A model generated the notes under the pieces. It was not told the origin of the DNA. It was given only the letters and a program-made list of their open reading frames with translations, and did no database searches. From Rutstroemia sp. NJR-2017a BVV2 (taxonomy: Eukaryota > Ascomycota > Leotiomycetes > Helotiales > Rutstroemiaceae), in the NCBI GenBank assembly GCA_002946415.1, contig NJPS01000004.1:1183001-1247000 (forward strand): 64,000 nucleotides of DNA. The letters run 5' to 3'. Position 1 is the stretch's first letter, and each line of letters begins with the position of its first letter. The position numbers and the translations under genes are program-made. Shown one piece after another: positions 1 to 9,668 of the stretch.

Positions 1-587
1 TATTCCGCGACTGCGTCTCGCACGATTCCGAACGACTAGCAAAGACGCACAAGCTCGCCGTGCACTACGACAACCGAGTTGAGCACCTCTGGACCTATCC
101 TCAAGTTGCATCCGCGATGCTGATGTCCATCGCCCACGGCTCCAACGATGTAGCGAACGCCGTCGGCCCTTGGTCCGCAGCCTACGCCACCTTCGAAGCC
201 GGCGCCGTCGCGACCAAATCCCCGACACCGACCTGGATGCTCGTTGTCGCTGGTCTTCTGCTCGGTTTGGGTTTCTGGGTCTTCGGGTATCATATCATTC
301 GATCTCTCGGTAACAAGATCACGCAGTTGTCGCCTACTCGAGGATTCAGCATGGAGCTTGGATCTGCGATCACGGTTTTGTTGGCTTCGCGGTTGGGATT
401 GCCGGTTAGTACGACACAGTGCTTGACCGGCTCAACGATTGGAGTATCGTTGATGAACTACTCGTTGGGTGCTACGAATTGGAGACAGGTTGGCTTTATT
501 TTCTGTGGGTGGGTCTTGACGTTGCCGGTTGCGGGGTTGATTTCGGGGATTTTGATGGTGATCGCTTTAAACACTCCGCACTTTTAG
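1..587 (+). CDS. pho89: PiT-family inorganic phosphate transporter, C-terminal part (5' truncated by window edge)
   Basis: The reading frame is open from base 3 with no start codon inside the window, so the gene begins upstream; 194 residues are visible. The segment GSNDVANAVGPW near residue 45 is the second PiT signature, which lines the phosphate/cation path in Pho89/Pho-4 type sodium- or proton-coupled phosphate symporters of the plasma membrane. A second conserved block, LGLPVSTTQCLTGSTIG, follows, and at least four hydrophobic segments are seen before the stop. The protein ends a few residues after the last membrane helix, as usual for the family. Family assignment is firm; the coupling ion (Na+ in yeast Pho89) is inferred from homology only. 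Confidence 0.93.
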   Translation, partial: FRDCVSHDSERLAKTHKLAVHYDNRVEHLWTYPQVASAMLMSIAHGSNDVANAVGPWSAAYATFEAGAVATKSPTPTWMLVVAGLLLGLGFWVFGYHIIRSLGNKITQLSPTRGFSMELGSAITVLLASRLGLPVSTTQCLTGSTIGVSLMNYSLGATNWRQVGFIFCGWVLTLPVAGLISGILMVIALNTPHF

Positions 588-948
588 AGATGGTTTGGTT
601 GGGGTGATACTTGGATACACACGAGGAAATTGTAGTAAACACGGTTAATGATAGTGAAGTTGCTCTTTTAGAATAATGTACTCCATCTCAAAGATTCAGA
701 AATTCTTCGGCTATGTAACCACATGGAACGGTCTGTCTTCTCATGGAAGGCCCATGTAGACTCGAATCTTCACTCGGAGCTGCATATAAGAAGAGTGAGG
801 AGCAAGTAATGATTTGTGTGTATTTAAGTTCGGCAAAAATATCTTTACTTCCCTTTCTCACTTTAACTTTCCCTTTCACACAATCATCCTTTTTCAAATA
901 ATAGCCCTTTTTCATACAATCACCCTTACGCTAGAAGAAACCTTCACA
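588..948. other. intergenic, no gene seen
   Basis: This stretch holds the 3' flank of the phosphate transporter and the 5' flank of the decayed gene that follows. I see only short A/T-rich runs and no convincing reading frame. Confidence 0.6.
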
Positions 949-2063
949 ATGTCCAAAAATCAGTTTAAATATCACTGTAAGTAGTTCTATTATGCTTCTA
1001 TCCAGTATATCCTAAAACTATGATTCACAGCAATACTGGACACCGATAATGATACTCTTCTTGCTCCTCAAACTGGGCGAAAACAGGATCTGAAAAACAA
1101 GCTAGAGAACGTCAGGTTCTGGTGTAAGGTCACAGCATACATCGATATCCTCCTTGGTACTATCGCATGGATCAGCTGGATAGTTCTTCGTGTCATCGAT
1201 GCTATTCATGAAGACGAGAGGCCGGTATGGTGTGAAGTTAGACTGGTAACCAACCTTATAAGCTTCCTACTACCGTTTGCATTCGGAAAATTACTCGAGA
1301 GAGCGATAAGAGCTTGCGAACCGGCATACAATTGTGAAACCGCCGACATCACCACACTCGAATTGGACTGTTTCTATCATACACAAACCATCAATCTACG
1401 GTTTGCATGGTGGATCTTCGGGCTCTGGATAATTCTCAATAGAGAATCACTACAAAGTCGGTGCTAGAGTCCTAGTCCATTACCACCAATGAGGATCTAC
1501 AGGAAATACTCGATGCCTTCTGCTCAGCATCCCAAGACCACCGAGAATGGTCGGCTAAGCTTACTTTCAGAGTATGGAATAGCACTAGCACTGCCTTTAG
1601 TCGCTCTTTGCTTCCCCAGTCGCTCATCAAGGAGACGCTACTTTCCTTGAGTATCCTCTTCCCGAATTGGAATATACCAACCGAACAGTTCCTGCAGCGC
1701 TCGCGTCATATTCGACTTCATGATATTTATTCGAACAGCCACATTACACTCATCTCAACCAATTTCATCACTGGAGAAACTATATTTCTCGTTTGAATCT
1801 TGAGGTCCAAGGTTCTGGACTCAGATTCAAGCACCTTTGGTCAGATCGGAGGAATCGCTTGCAATGGTACAACTCCTGGTTTGCGGCTGCAATATTGATC
1901 TTCACTGTTCTATTTGGCATTGTAACTCTTTTATTGAGTGCTCTCCAAACAATCAATGTATATGAAAGCTTGCAGCTAGCGAGAGTGGCGGCGTCACAAA
2001 GCGTACATGTAGATAGCACAGAAAGAAGAGATGTTATATTGTTCAGCGTCTATGGTTTTAAAT
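949..2063 (+). pseudogene. decayed membrane-protein gene of an unnamed fungal multigene family
   Basis: A start at 949 gives a 28-nt exon, an intron 977-1030 (GTAAGT...ACAG) and an exon 1031-1467 that stops at TAG; this alone would encode 154 residues. Protein-like sequence goes on past the stop in other frames: 1491-1795 (frame of EILDAFCSASQDHREW...), then, after another frame change near 1775, 1793-2063 with LWSDRRNRLQWYNSW followed by a hydrophobic helix and LLSALQTINVYESLQLARV. That tail (Arg/Leu-rich, LQWY, one membrane span, then a short helix) is the usual C-terminus of a large, unnamed fungal protein family with N-terminal alpha-helical domain, as I recall it. One stop plus at least one frame change point to decay, although unrecognised introns could rescue part of it. 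Function of the family is not known to me. Confidence 0.55.
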
Positions 2064-2242
2064 GACATAAAAGCAAGAACTCCTCTTAGTCCAAAGTAAG
2101 AGTTTATGGATGAATATAAATCGAACTATCACCTCTAGCATTCATGGCAGGCTCAGGAGTCGGCCAATCTTTCTGGTGTAGATAAGCTCATCACTAAACC
2201 CAGACTATACTTCGAGGTAAAGACCCTGCTTAGAAAAAAGAT

Positions 2243-2388
2243 TGGGTATGAATAGATTTGAACTACCGTCTCTTATACTCACGGTAGATCAAGGGCACCG
2301 GTTCATCCGCTGAGCCGAGCGGCCTGAATCCAGACTTCCGCAAGATCACACTTCGAGACAAGTGTCATAATCACTAGACTACATCCCC
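2243..2388 (-). tRNA. tRNA-like gene 1 with apparent long intron
   Basis: On the minus strand the 5' end GGGGATG can pair (one mismatch) with CATACCC before a final A. An A box (TAGTCTAGTGATT) gives a three-bp D stem, and a B-box-like GTAGTTCAAATCT gives a T arm. Anticodon-stem halves CTTGT and ATAAG are about 80 nt apart, so an intron of roughly 70 nt would have to sit after position 37. The loop then reads CTCGAA, which would make the anticodon CGA, although the short variable loop is not that of a serine tRNA. A T6 run lies 3 nt past the 3' end (minus strand; positions 2234-2239), as expected for a Pol III terminator. It could be a true gene, a pseudogene, or an arginine-tRNA-derived element. 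Confidence 0.5.
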
Positions 2389-2556
2389 TATCTTCGTTAA
2401 GAAGTCATTGATATTGCCGGCTATATATACGAATTTACCCTTCAAGAATCTCTCATCCTGCCTTGCAAAAGGAAAAGACAATCGCCCAAGAGGGCGGTTG
2501 AGAAGAATTATCAAATAGAGCTTCTTGATAATTTTATATGCAAAAATATAAAGCAA

Positions 2557-2693
2557 TGGGTATAGATAGATTCGAACCATCGTCTCTTGTACTCACGGTA
2601 GACCTGGGCCAACAGATCTCCACGGTGGGAGGCTGAGCCAGCTCACCAGATCAGACTATGAGACAAGCGTCATGACCACTAGACCACATTCCC
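2557..2693 (-). tRNA. tRNA-like gene 2 with apparent long intron (anticodon reads CAT)
   Basis: This is a diverged sister of the tRNA-like gene 170 bp away on the same strand. The 5' GGGAATG pairs, with one mismatch at position 4, with TATACCC before a final A. The D arm is GTCTAGTGGTCATGAC and the T arm GATGG/TTCGAAT/CTATC is perfect apart from a G-T pair. Anticodon-stem halves CTTGT and ACAAG pair fully and are separated by a 7-nt loop plus an apparent intron of about 65 nt. The loop CTCATAT puts CAT at positions 34-36. A T5 run (2542-2546) follows on the minus strand. The mature form would be about 72 nt. Body sequence around CTTGT...ACAAGAGAC recalls fungal arginine tRNAs, so the identity is uncertain. 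Confidence 0.55.
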
Positions 2694-3365
2694 AATGTTT
2701 GGTTGCGATAATCCGCTACCTCGAGCCTATATAGAGTGTGTAAGAATGACACTCGCGCTGTTATGCCTTTTAAGACGCGGGAGACTGCCAACCATGAAGA
2801 AACTTTCCTTCGCCTCCATCGCAATGGCTCGCATCAACATATGACATGAAGTCACTTCAACTCCTGAGCAGCGTGAAGCTCCTTATGGAAAAGGGAGCCC
2901 GCGCTCATCTAGCTGACGTTGAGTCGATGACATGGGATCGATTGTAACTCCGGATGATCCCAAAGGTAACAGTGACTTCCAACTAGGAGGTTGAAAAAGG
3001 AAGTAACGAGTATTTCCATAAGGATCTTGGGGGTTTAGGTGAGTATTGAGAAGTCGAAGTCCATCAATCTACCACCCCCTTGTTGTGAAAGGGGCGAACG
3101 AAACTTTCACCGCGCGCGTATCTATCATTAGCGCCCCAGCTTAGATAAACGAACCCACCCACTCGTTCCTAGATCCACCACTCCTATTCGCCCGGCACCG
3201 TTAGAGTTAAGCCTGCTGGACCCCTGAAAATCTGCCCACCCGAGTGGTACGAAACAAGATAAAGGTAGGCTGTGAACAAAAACTACGAACCGCCGGAGCA
3301 TTCACCACCCAACACATATACGACGAGAACCTCATATTTCGGTGGCATAGCACGACAATTTCACC
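2694..3365. other. intergenic, upstream of the desaturase
   Basis: I see no reading frame worth calling. The last 250 bases are the probable promoter and leader of the desaturase gene. Confidence 0.6.
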
Positions 3366-4692
3366 ATGCCTCCCGTCGCGACATCTACGATCACGACCTC
3401 TTCCACATCCAATGGATCTGCTACTCCGAGATTAAGAGTTAGTGGAGTTGCTGAGGAGCAAGCTCCGATGGTGGATGGAGATGATACGAAAGCCCCGCCG
3501 TCAATTGATGTTAAGGAACATGACTTCTTCTGGACATACACGGAGGAACCTCATCGATCAAGACGTATGGCAATTATCAAGGCACATCCAGAGGTATGCT
3601 CCAACACAGCTGGATTCTTAACTCTCCTGTAAAAATGTACTTTGCAAGCTAACTAACAAACCCTTACGCAGGTCACCAAGCTCTGCGGGCCAGAGCCTCT
3701 CACGAAATACGTTGTTCTCCTCGTCGTATCTATCCAGGTACTCTGTGCATACCTCTTGCGGGACACGCCATTCTTCTCATGGAAGTTCTTCCTCACAGCC
3801 TACATAATTGGTGCCACGGCCACGCAAAACCTGTTTCTCGCTATCCACGAAATCTCTCACAACCTGGCTTTCAGAAACGCCAATGCCAATCGTGCACTCG
3901 CTGTATTTGCCAATCTTCCCATCGGAATCCCATATTCCGCCTCATTCAGAGTATGTCCCCGTCCTATAAACAAACAGACAAGTCACCACAAGAACTTAGA
4001 GCAAACAAACTAACAAAACCCACCAGCCCTACCACCTAACCCACCACAAATCTCTCGGCGTCGACGGGCTCGACACCGACCTCCCCACCCGCTTCGAAGC
4101 CCTCTTCCTCGACTCCATCCTCGGCAAAGCCTTCTTCTGCACCTTCCAAATCCTCTTCTACGCCGTGCGCCCCATCTTCATCTACAAAGTCCCCTTCACC
4201 TCGATCCACATCATCAACATCGTCGTGCAAGTGCTCTTCGACATCGCACTCGTGAAGAGCACCGGCTCCCTCAACTCCCTCTACTACTTCATCCTCTCCG
4301 CGTTCCTCGCCGGCTCGCTGCACCCCTGCGCCGGGCACTTCATCGCCGAGCACTACGTATTCGAGAAGCAGCCCCTCGCAGCCCGCGACCCCAGGACGGG
4401 CGTCGAGATCCCCGAGACGTTTAGCTATTACGGTCCGTTGAACTTCTTCACTTATAATGTGGGCTTGCATAACGAGCATCATGATTTCCCTGCGGTGCCG
4501 TGGACGAGATTGCCTGCGCTGCATGAGATGGCGAAGGAGTTCTATGCCGAGTTGCCTCAGCACAAGAGTTGGATCTATGTCATCTGGCAGTTCGTGTGGG
4601 ATAAAGAGGTTGGGATGACCAGTAGAGTAAAGAGAAAGGATGGAGGTAGAATGGTTGGCGGTGGATGGACTCAGCAGGAAATTCAAGCTTGA
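3366..4692 (+). CDS. sphingolipid delta-4 desaturase (dihydroceramide desaturase)
   Basis: Three exons (3366-3593, 3672-3950, 4027-4692) give 390 residues, normal for the family. The N-terminal DES domain (HDFFWTYTEEPHRSRR) precedes several membrane segments. The three histidine clusters that bind the di-iron centre are present: HEISHN (exon 2), HLTHH (start of exon 3) and HNEHH near residue 325. The enzyme introduces the 4,5-trans double bond into dihydroceramide at the ER, a step towards glucosylceramide in filamentous fungi. Start chosen as the ATG that gives the conserved N-terminal segment; both introns are GT-AG and keep frame. An antisense open frame over exon 3 is a codon-bias shadow. 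Regulation is not visible. Confidence 0.95.
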
Positions 4693-5369
4693 TTGGGTTG
4701 GATTGGCATTTAGGGATGTACACAGTTGAGAGTCCAAGGGTTGCATATATTTTCTCAGCATATTACGTTATGACATAGACTTTTTCCTCAGGTTTGCGCA
4801 TTTGTTTCAGTCAAAGAAGATAGATACCAGCATGAAAAGGTGAATGTAGGAATAGAGGGACATTCTACGTTTTTAATGTAATCTGGATTTCCACTGGACT
4901 ATAGCGCTCATTCGCAGAGTTATTTTTGCCCATCCCGCATCTGTCTGTACTTTCCCGCTTTCTTTACTATAGACTCAGTATTACCCTGCAAACCCCATCA
5001 TTCATCCCTTGCCCCATCACCTCTGCACTCCAACCAACTCACATTTGACAAAAAGGTAGTAAAAACCTTCGCATCCATCCTGAACCCCGGAAACCTCAAA
5101 AACGTTGACGGACCAGCAGCAAGCAATAGAATACAGTGTGTGGTAGTAGTAGTAGTAGTAGTAGTAGAAAAAAGAAAAAGCATTTGATCTGTCCTCATAA
5201 ACAAGAAGCCCCGTGATGATGACAGGTTGGCCAGATGTCTTAGAACCCGGCCGATACCCATCTTTTCACAAGTTGGTTATAGGCAAATACAATGAAGAGT
5301 GACGTGTGTCGTAGTTGTGTCTCATGCTCCAAACATCCACGTGCCCTTAAAACATCAAGCCTCAAAAGC
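4693..5369. other. intergenic between convergent genes, with (GTA)n microsatellite
   Basis: Shared 3' region of the desaturase and the VAP gene. About eight GTA units lie at 5143-5167. No gene seen. Confidence 0.6.
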
Positions 5370-6657
5370 TTAGAAGAAAAGATATGCAAGTAAGAAGCTG
5401 AGTAAGCACAACGCCGCCACGATCTGGACGGGAACGCCTTCGGTGCCTTGCATCTTAGTGGCTAGTTCGTTGACTGTCTCGTTTGATGTCTCTCCATTGA
5501 CTACTTTGCGCATGCGTAAGCCGCCTTGTTCCGCATATGATGCGATTGTCTTTCTTGCTTGAGCAAGCTCGGCTTTGAGTTCTTCGACACTGGTAGGAAC
5601 GGCATTGCTGACGGCGGCGACGGTAGATGCTGCGGTATCTCGAACGGAAGATGAGGTCGAAGTTGCGGGGTTGAAAGCGGAGGATCGAGCATCGGCGAGA
5701 CTACGGTTTCCGGCGGGTTCGTCGTTGATCTGAACGGCTGGTGCTGGACTGGGCCCACCGCTGACTACACGGTTACCGGGTGTGTAGTGCTGTTCTTCGG
5801 GAGAGGGTGATCGGTACGCGGGAGGGGCAGTGTCTGGCGTTGAGTGCTACATTCGCTGTTAGTGGGTTCAAACCAACAAGTCATAGAAGTGGTGCAAGTG
5901 GAGAATAAAACGCACCACGCTGCTTGCTCCACTGATACCGTTTCTCAAGGGAGTTGTAGACGAGTTAGATGACTCTGGTGGCAGGAAGACAACGCGGATC
6001 TTCTTCTCCTGAATTTGAGATTTGTCTGCTCGATCGACATGCTATTCACCGGCCATATTAGCACAATTTCGATTCAATTTGTATTTGTAATCTGGAAAGT
6101 GAACTTCGTACGCTCGCGGATTGGTCTAGAAACTCTTTATCTGGAGTGATTTCCACGGATTGAACCAAGAACTTGTCTCTACACTTTGCGTCGAGAGGAG
6201 GCTCCACTTTCATCGCCTGCAGAAGGACTGTCCCATCGTCAGCTTTATGGATAGATCTCTCTTGTCCCGAATGTGCCATACCAGTAACATCTATGCTTCT
6301 ACCTGGCTCCAACCGGCCTGAGTTTGGTCGCACGCAGTATCTATTTCACAAGTATTAAAACCGGTCCTTGGTTATGTGTGGTGCAGTAGAACGAACTGTT
6401 TGGGAGCAGTGGTTTTGACCTATTCCCAAGGCATGTGTCGTCAGCAGATGTACTGAATGGATTTAAGGAATGCCTTGAATGCACCTACTTTGAAAGCAAC
6501 GGGTGTGTGGTTTGGATTCCTAATTCGGAGAGTTTGCGACACTTCAGTAGTAAAGGGACCTGCCAACATGTCAAAATGATGTCCTCGCGAAAGTGTGCAT
6601 AGATCGAGCGAGCATACGGTGAAATCCAAGCTCCGGGGAGTCTATTTCGACAGACAT
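5370..6657 (-). CDS. scs2: VAP/Scs2-type ER membrane protein (MSP domain)
   Basis: Seven exons (6657-6618, 6559-6489, 6419-6397, 6340-6282, 6227-6112, 6041-5916, 5846-5370) give 303 residues. Residues 1-125 form a major-sperm-protein domain: SPELGFHRPFTTEVSQTL, NPNHTPVAFKVKTTAPKQYC, RPNSGRLEPG, then VLLQAMK and KCRDKFLVQS, which carry the FFAT-binding face in VAPs. A Ser/Pro-rich linker, a predicted coiled coil (SVEELKAELAQARKTIASYA) and a C-terminal tail anchor (IVAALCLLSFLLAYLFF) follow. VAPs hold the ER against plasma membrane and other organelles and recruit lipid-transfer proteins. The third exon is only 23 nt. A pentanucleotide repeat lies 78 bp upstream of the ATG. Confidence 0.93.
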
Positions 6658-7753
6658 GATGGGCGACGAATTATTGTACTGTGCTCTGAGTGTTGTAGTA
6701 GATTTGTATTCTTAGGTGGTGAGGAGGAGGGTTGTTGCGTTGCGTTGCGTTGCGTTGCGTTGCGTAGCGTAGCGTTGGGTGTTGCTGGTTGATATGTAAT
6801 TGTAATCTAGGGCCGAGCGACAAAGAAGCTGGCCGGATGGTTGTTTGACCAGTTGACCAATACCACGGTGCCTTGAATCCCGAGTGAATTTATAATCAGA
6901 GTGGCAGAGGAATATCTTCCAACCTACGGACAGTGAAATTGACTTTTTAGGAGTGTTAACAATATAAGAGATTAAGAGAAGATTTATATTTATCTCAAGA
7001 GATTCTACGAAGTATTGAATTGTGGCAGATAATAAATTGTTGTCTCGGAATTATTTCATATTTCGCTGTTCATCATTGACCATTGAACATTGACCACCCA
7101 AGGTCCCAAAGCCAGATTTGCCCATGTCACTCTCCAGAATAGTTTCGTGGTTAGTAAGGTTACAGGTAGCTTCCTATTTGTTAGCGGAGAGAAAACGTCA
7201 TTGAGGTTTTGCCTGATGGAGTGGAGTGGGAGTGGGAGATCCAGTTCCAGCAGAACATCACGTCTCCACCTCCTTCTCCGTCGCCATCGCCATCGTTGCT
7301 TAGCTAGTCTCAGGGTAAGCATTCCAGACGCAAAGTTTACAGCCAAAATCTCTCTCTTTGAGCCACAGCAAAAGGCATGCTTTAATCCTCCATCCATACA
7401 TATGCGTGCTGTACTAGATGTATGTAGCTGTGGCGGGTGAATCCTGATAGGTGGTACTGTCCTGGTAAGTCACAGGAGAAAGAAACACAGCAGAAATATA
7501 GCAGAAAAGCGTAGAAACATAACAGAAAAGTAGCCTCTTTCCCCCGCCTCCGTTTCCCCTAGATCGACCCCGAAAAGCATTTGCCGGTACCGATATTAAT
7601 AGGTTCGGCCCCTCCTCATCTTGACAACCAGCCCGCGCCTACCTTCCTTACCTCATACAAAACACAACATATCCAGTACCTACCTACATGTTATAATCAT
7701 ATCAACTACCAAAATCCAAGTACCACCACTCAACCGAATCCACCGCATACAAA
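6658..7753. other. divergent promoter region between VAP and UBX genes
   Basis: About 1.1 kb shared by two divergent genes. It contains the TTGCG repeat (listed separately) and an A/T-rich stretch around 6950-7080. Open frames near 7056-7440 lie over each other on both strands and have no conserved features, so I call no gene. Confidence 0.55.
6735..6774. repeat. pentanucleotide microsatellite (TTGCG)6(TAGCG)2
   Basis: Eight perfect pentamer units, six TTGCG and then two TAGCG. The repeat begins 78 bp upstream of the VAP start codon, so it is in the promoter or 5' leader of that gene. Confidence 0.95.
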
Positions 7754-8926
7754 ATGTCTACTCCCAGTGATTTGGACCAGTTAATCGACATGGGCTTTGA
7801 GCGTGAACGAGCCGAGCTCGCTATCAAAAAGTCCGGAGGATGTATGTACAACCACCCCGCTCTGCCCCATCAGTGATCGATACAGTTCTTCCTAACACCT
7901 TATTCTCACAGTAAACGGAGCTCTACAATGGCTCGAAGACGTACAAGACAAATCTCTCGAAGAGCTCCGCGCCACCGCAGCGCCCTCCGCATCCGACGAA
8001 ACGAATCCCAATGTTGAGCCACCGGCGTTGAAGGAAGGCGAGGAGCCCAAATCGATGGTGTGCACAGATTGCGGGAAGAAGTTCAGATCGATGGCGCAAG
8101 TTCAGTTCCATGCGGAGAAGACGTATGTCCTTCAACATTTGTTATATTCAACTAGTCTCAACGACAGCATGCTAATTCTATCTTCCCTCTAGCCAACACG
8201 AGAACTTCGAGCAATCCACAGAAGAAATTGCCCCTCTCACCGAAGAAGAAAAGAAAGCCCGACTAGAAGAACTCCGCGCCGCCCTCGCCGAAAAGCGAGC
8301 CAAGCAAGCCGTCGTCGACAAAGAAGAAGCCCGAAGAAATGAAGTTCGTAGCTCCCCGCCCCTTCCCATCCCACCCTTCCCAACCATTCTATCCCACTAA
8401 CTCCTCCCCCAAGAAAATCCGCATGAAGTCCACCAAAGAAGTGTCCGACGCCAAAGAGAAACTCGCGCGGGACCAACAAATCAAAGAAGCCGCCGCCAAA
8501 CGCGCCGAAAAAGCCGCCGACGTGCTCGCCAAAAAGCGAATCCAAGAAAAAATCGCCGCCGACAAAGAAGAGCGACGGCTCAAAGCCGAGCGCGAGCGCG
8601 CTCTCCGCGAAGGACGAGCGCCCCCCGCACCCGCGAGCGAAACCGTATCAGCCCCCGCCGCCGCAGCACCATCCGGCGAGAAGAAAGTCCACACGGAAGC
8701 GCGTCTGCGTCTGCAGACGGCGAATGGGACGGTGATGAAGACGTTCCCTGCAGAGACGACGCTGTTTGAGGTTGGGGAGCAGATTGTAGGGGAGTTGGGG
8801 CTGTCGGCGGAGGTGAAGAGCTTTACGACGACGTATCCGAAGAAGACGTATACTGGGCCGGTGGATTTGGGGATGACGTTGAAGGAGGCGGGGATGGTGC
8901 CGAGTGCGGTTTTGATTGTGAATTGA
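7754..8926 (+). CDS. UBA-C2H2-UBX domain protein, UBXN1/SAKS1-like p97 cofactor
   Basis: Four exons (7754-7841, 7912-8122, 8193-8343, 8414-8926) give 320 residues. An N-terminal UBA domain (residues 5-45, LIDMGFERERAELAI ... GALQWLED) binds ubiquitin. A C2H2 zinc finger follows (CTDCGKKFRSMAQVQFHAEK-TQH, split by intron 2), then a long charged, Lys/Glu-rich coiled coil and a C-terminal UBX fold (from about residue 240: VHTEARLRLQTANG to the stop). This domain order is that of UBXN1/SAKS1, adaptors that bring ubiquitylated proteins to the Cdc48/p97 ATPase and proteasome. The third intron (8344-8413) has a GTTCGT donor. It is divergent from the VAP gene and convergent with RAD52. Confidence 0.9.
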
Positions 8927-9668
8927 GGTGATGGTGAGAATTATGAGGCAGGGTTAGGAGGGAAGCATATGTTAGTGGTGATGGAAGGGATAGTGGAGAA
9001 GAAGAAGAAAGATGGAAAGTTGGCTTCGGGAGCGGAGATATGATTCCTATGTTGAGCGAAATAGCTTCTTAGGATATAGCATAGCTAAAGGTTGCGGTGG
9101 GATTCAAGGACACATAACTTACGAAAGAAGACGTGTGTATAGCGTATTGCATTTTCAGCATAGACATCACGGAGCAGAAAAGGAAGGCTTAAATAAGACC
9201 AATACAACCACCCCTCAAAATATGTTTTACGTTCATAGTAACCCTCACTGATCATCCCCAACTTCGTTAAAATCCCAACAAATAAAGGAGCGCATAGCTT
9301 TTCCATTCTGATCCTTAAGTGATCCTACCCGCCTACCACAGATATCATATGATTCCTCACGCAAGTCATAATCTAACAGAATCCACGATCAATGGCCTCC
9401 CAAAGTCCAAGCTCAGAAGAGAATCTGATGGGAAACGCAGCCAATAAGAAGTAAAGTAAAAAGTAAAGCCAAGCCCATTCTTTTCTCCTCCGCATATCCA
9501 TGTAGCGCAGCGCAGCGTAGCACACAGCATTAGAAGAAACCTATTAAAGGAAGCGCCCAACCCAAGCCCAGCAAAGAGAGAAGAGACCGTCCGTCTACCA
9601 CAATACCAGCCCAGTCCGTCCACCGCAAACGCCATCCATTATCGGAACAAAATGTTTTTCCTGTCTCC
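8927..9668. other. intergenic between convergent genes
   Basis: Common 3' region of the UBX gene and RAD52. No gene seen. Confidence 0.6.

Noticed and set aside
4036..4761. 241-codon frame antisense to the desaturase's last exon
   Set aside because: It mirrors the GC-rich third positions of the plus-strand exon, is highly acidic and low in complexity, and the sense strand encodes an unmistakable desaturase.
7056..7440. Overlapping frames on both strands between VAP and UBX genes
   Set aside because: They cover the same bases, lack motifs and have Arg/Ser-rich low-complexity parts.
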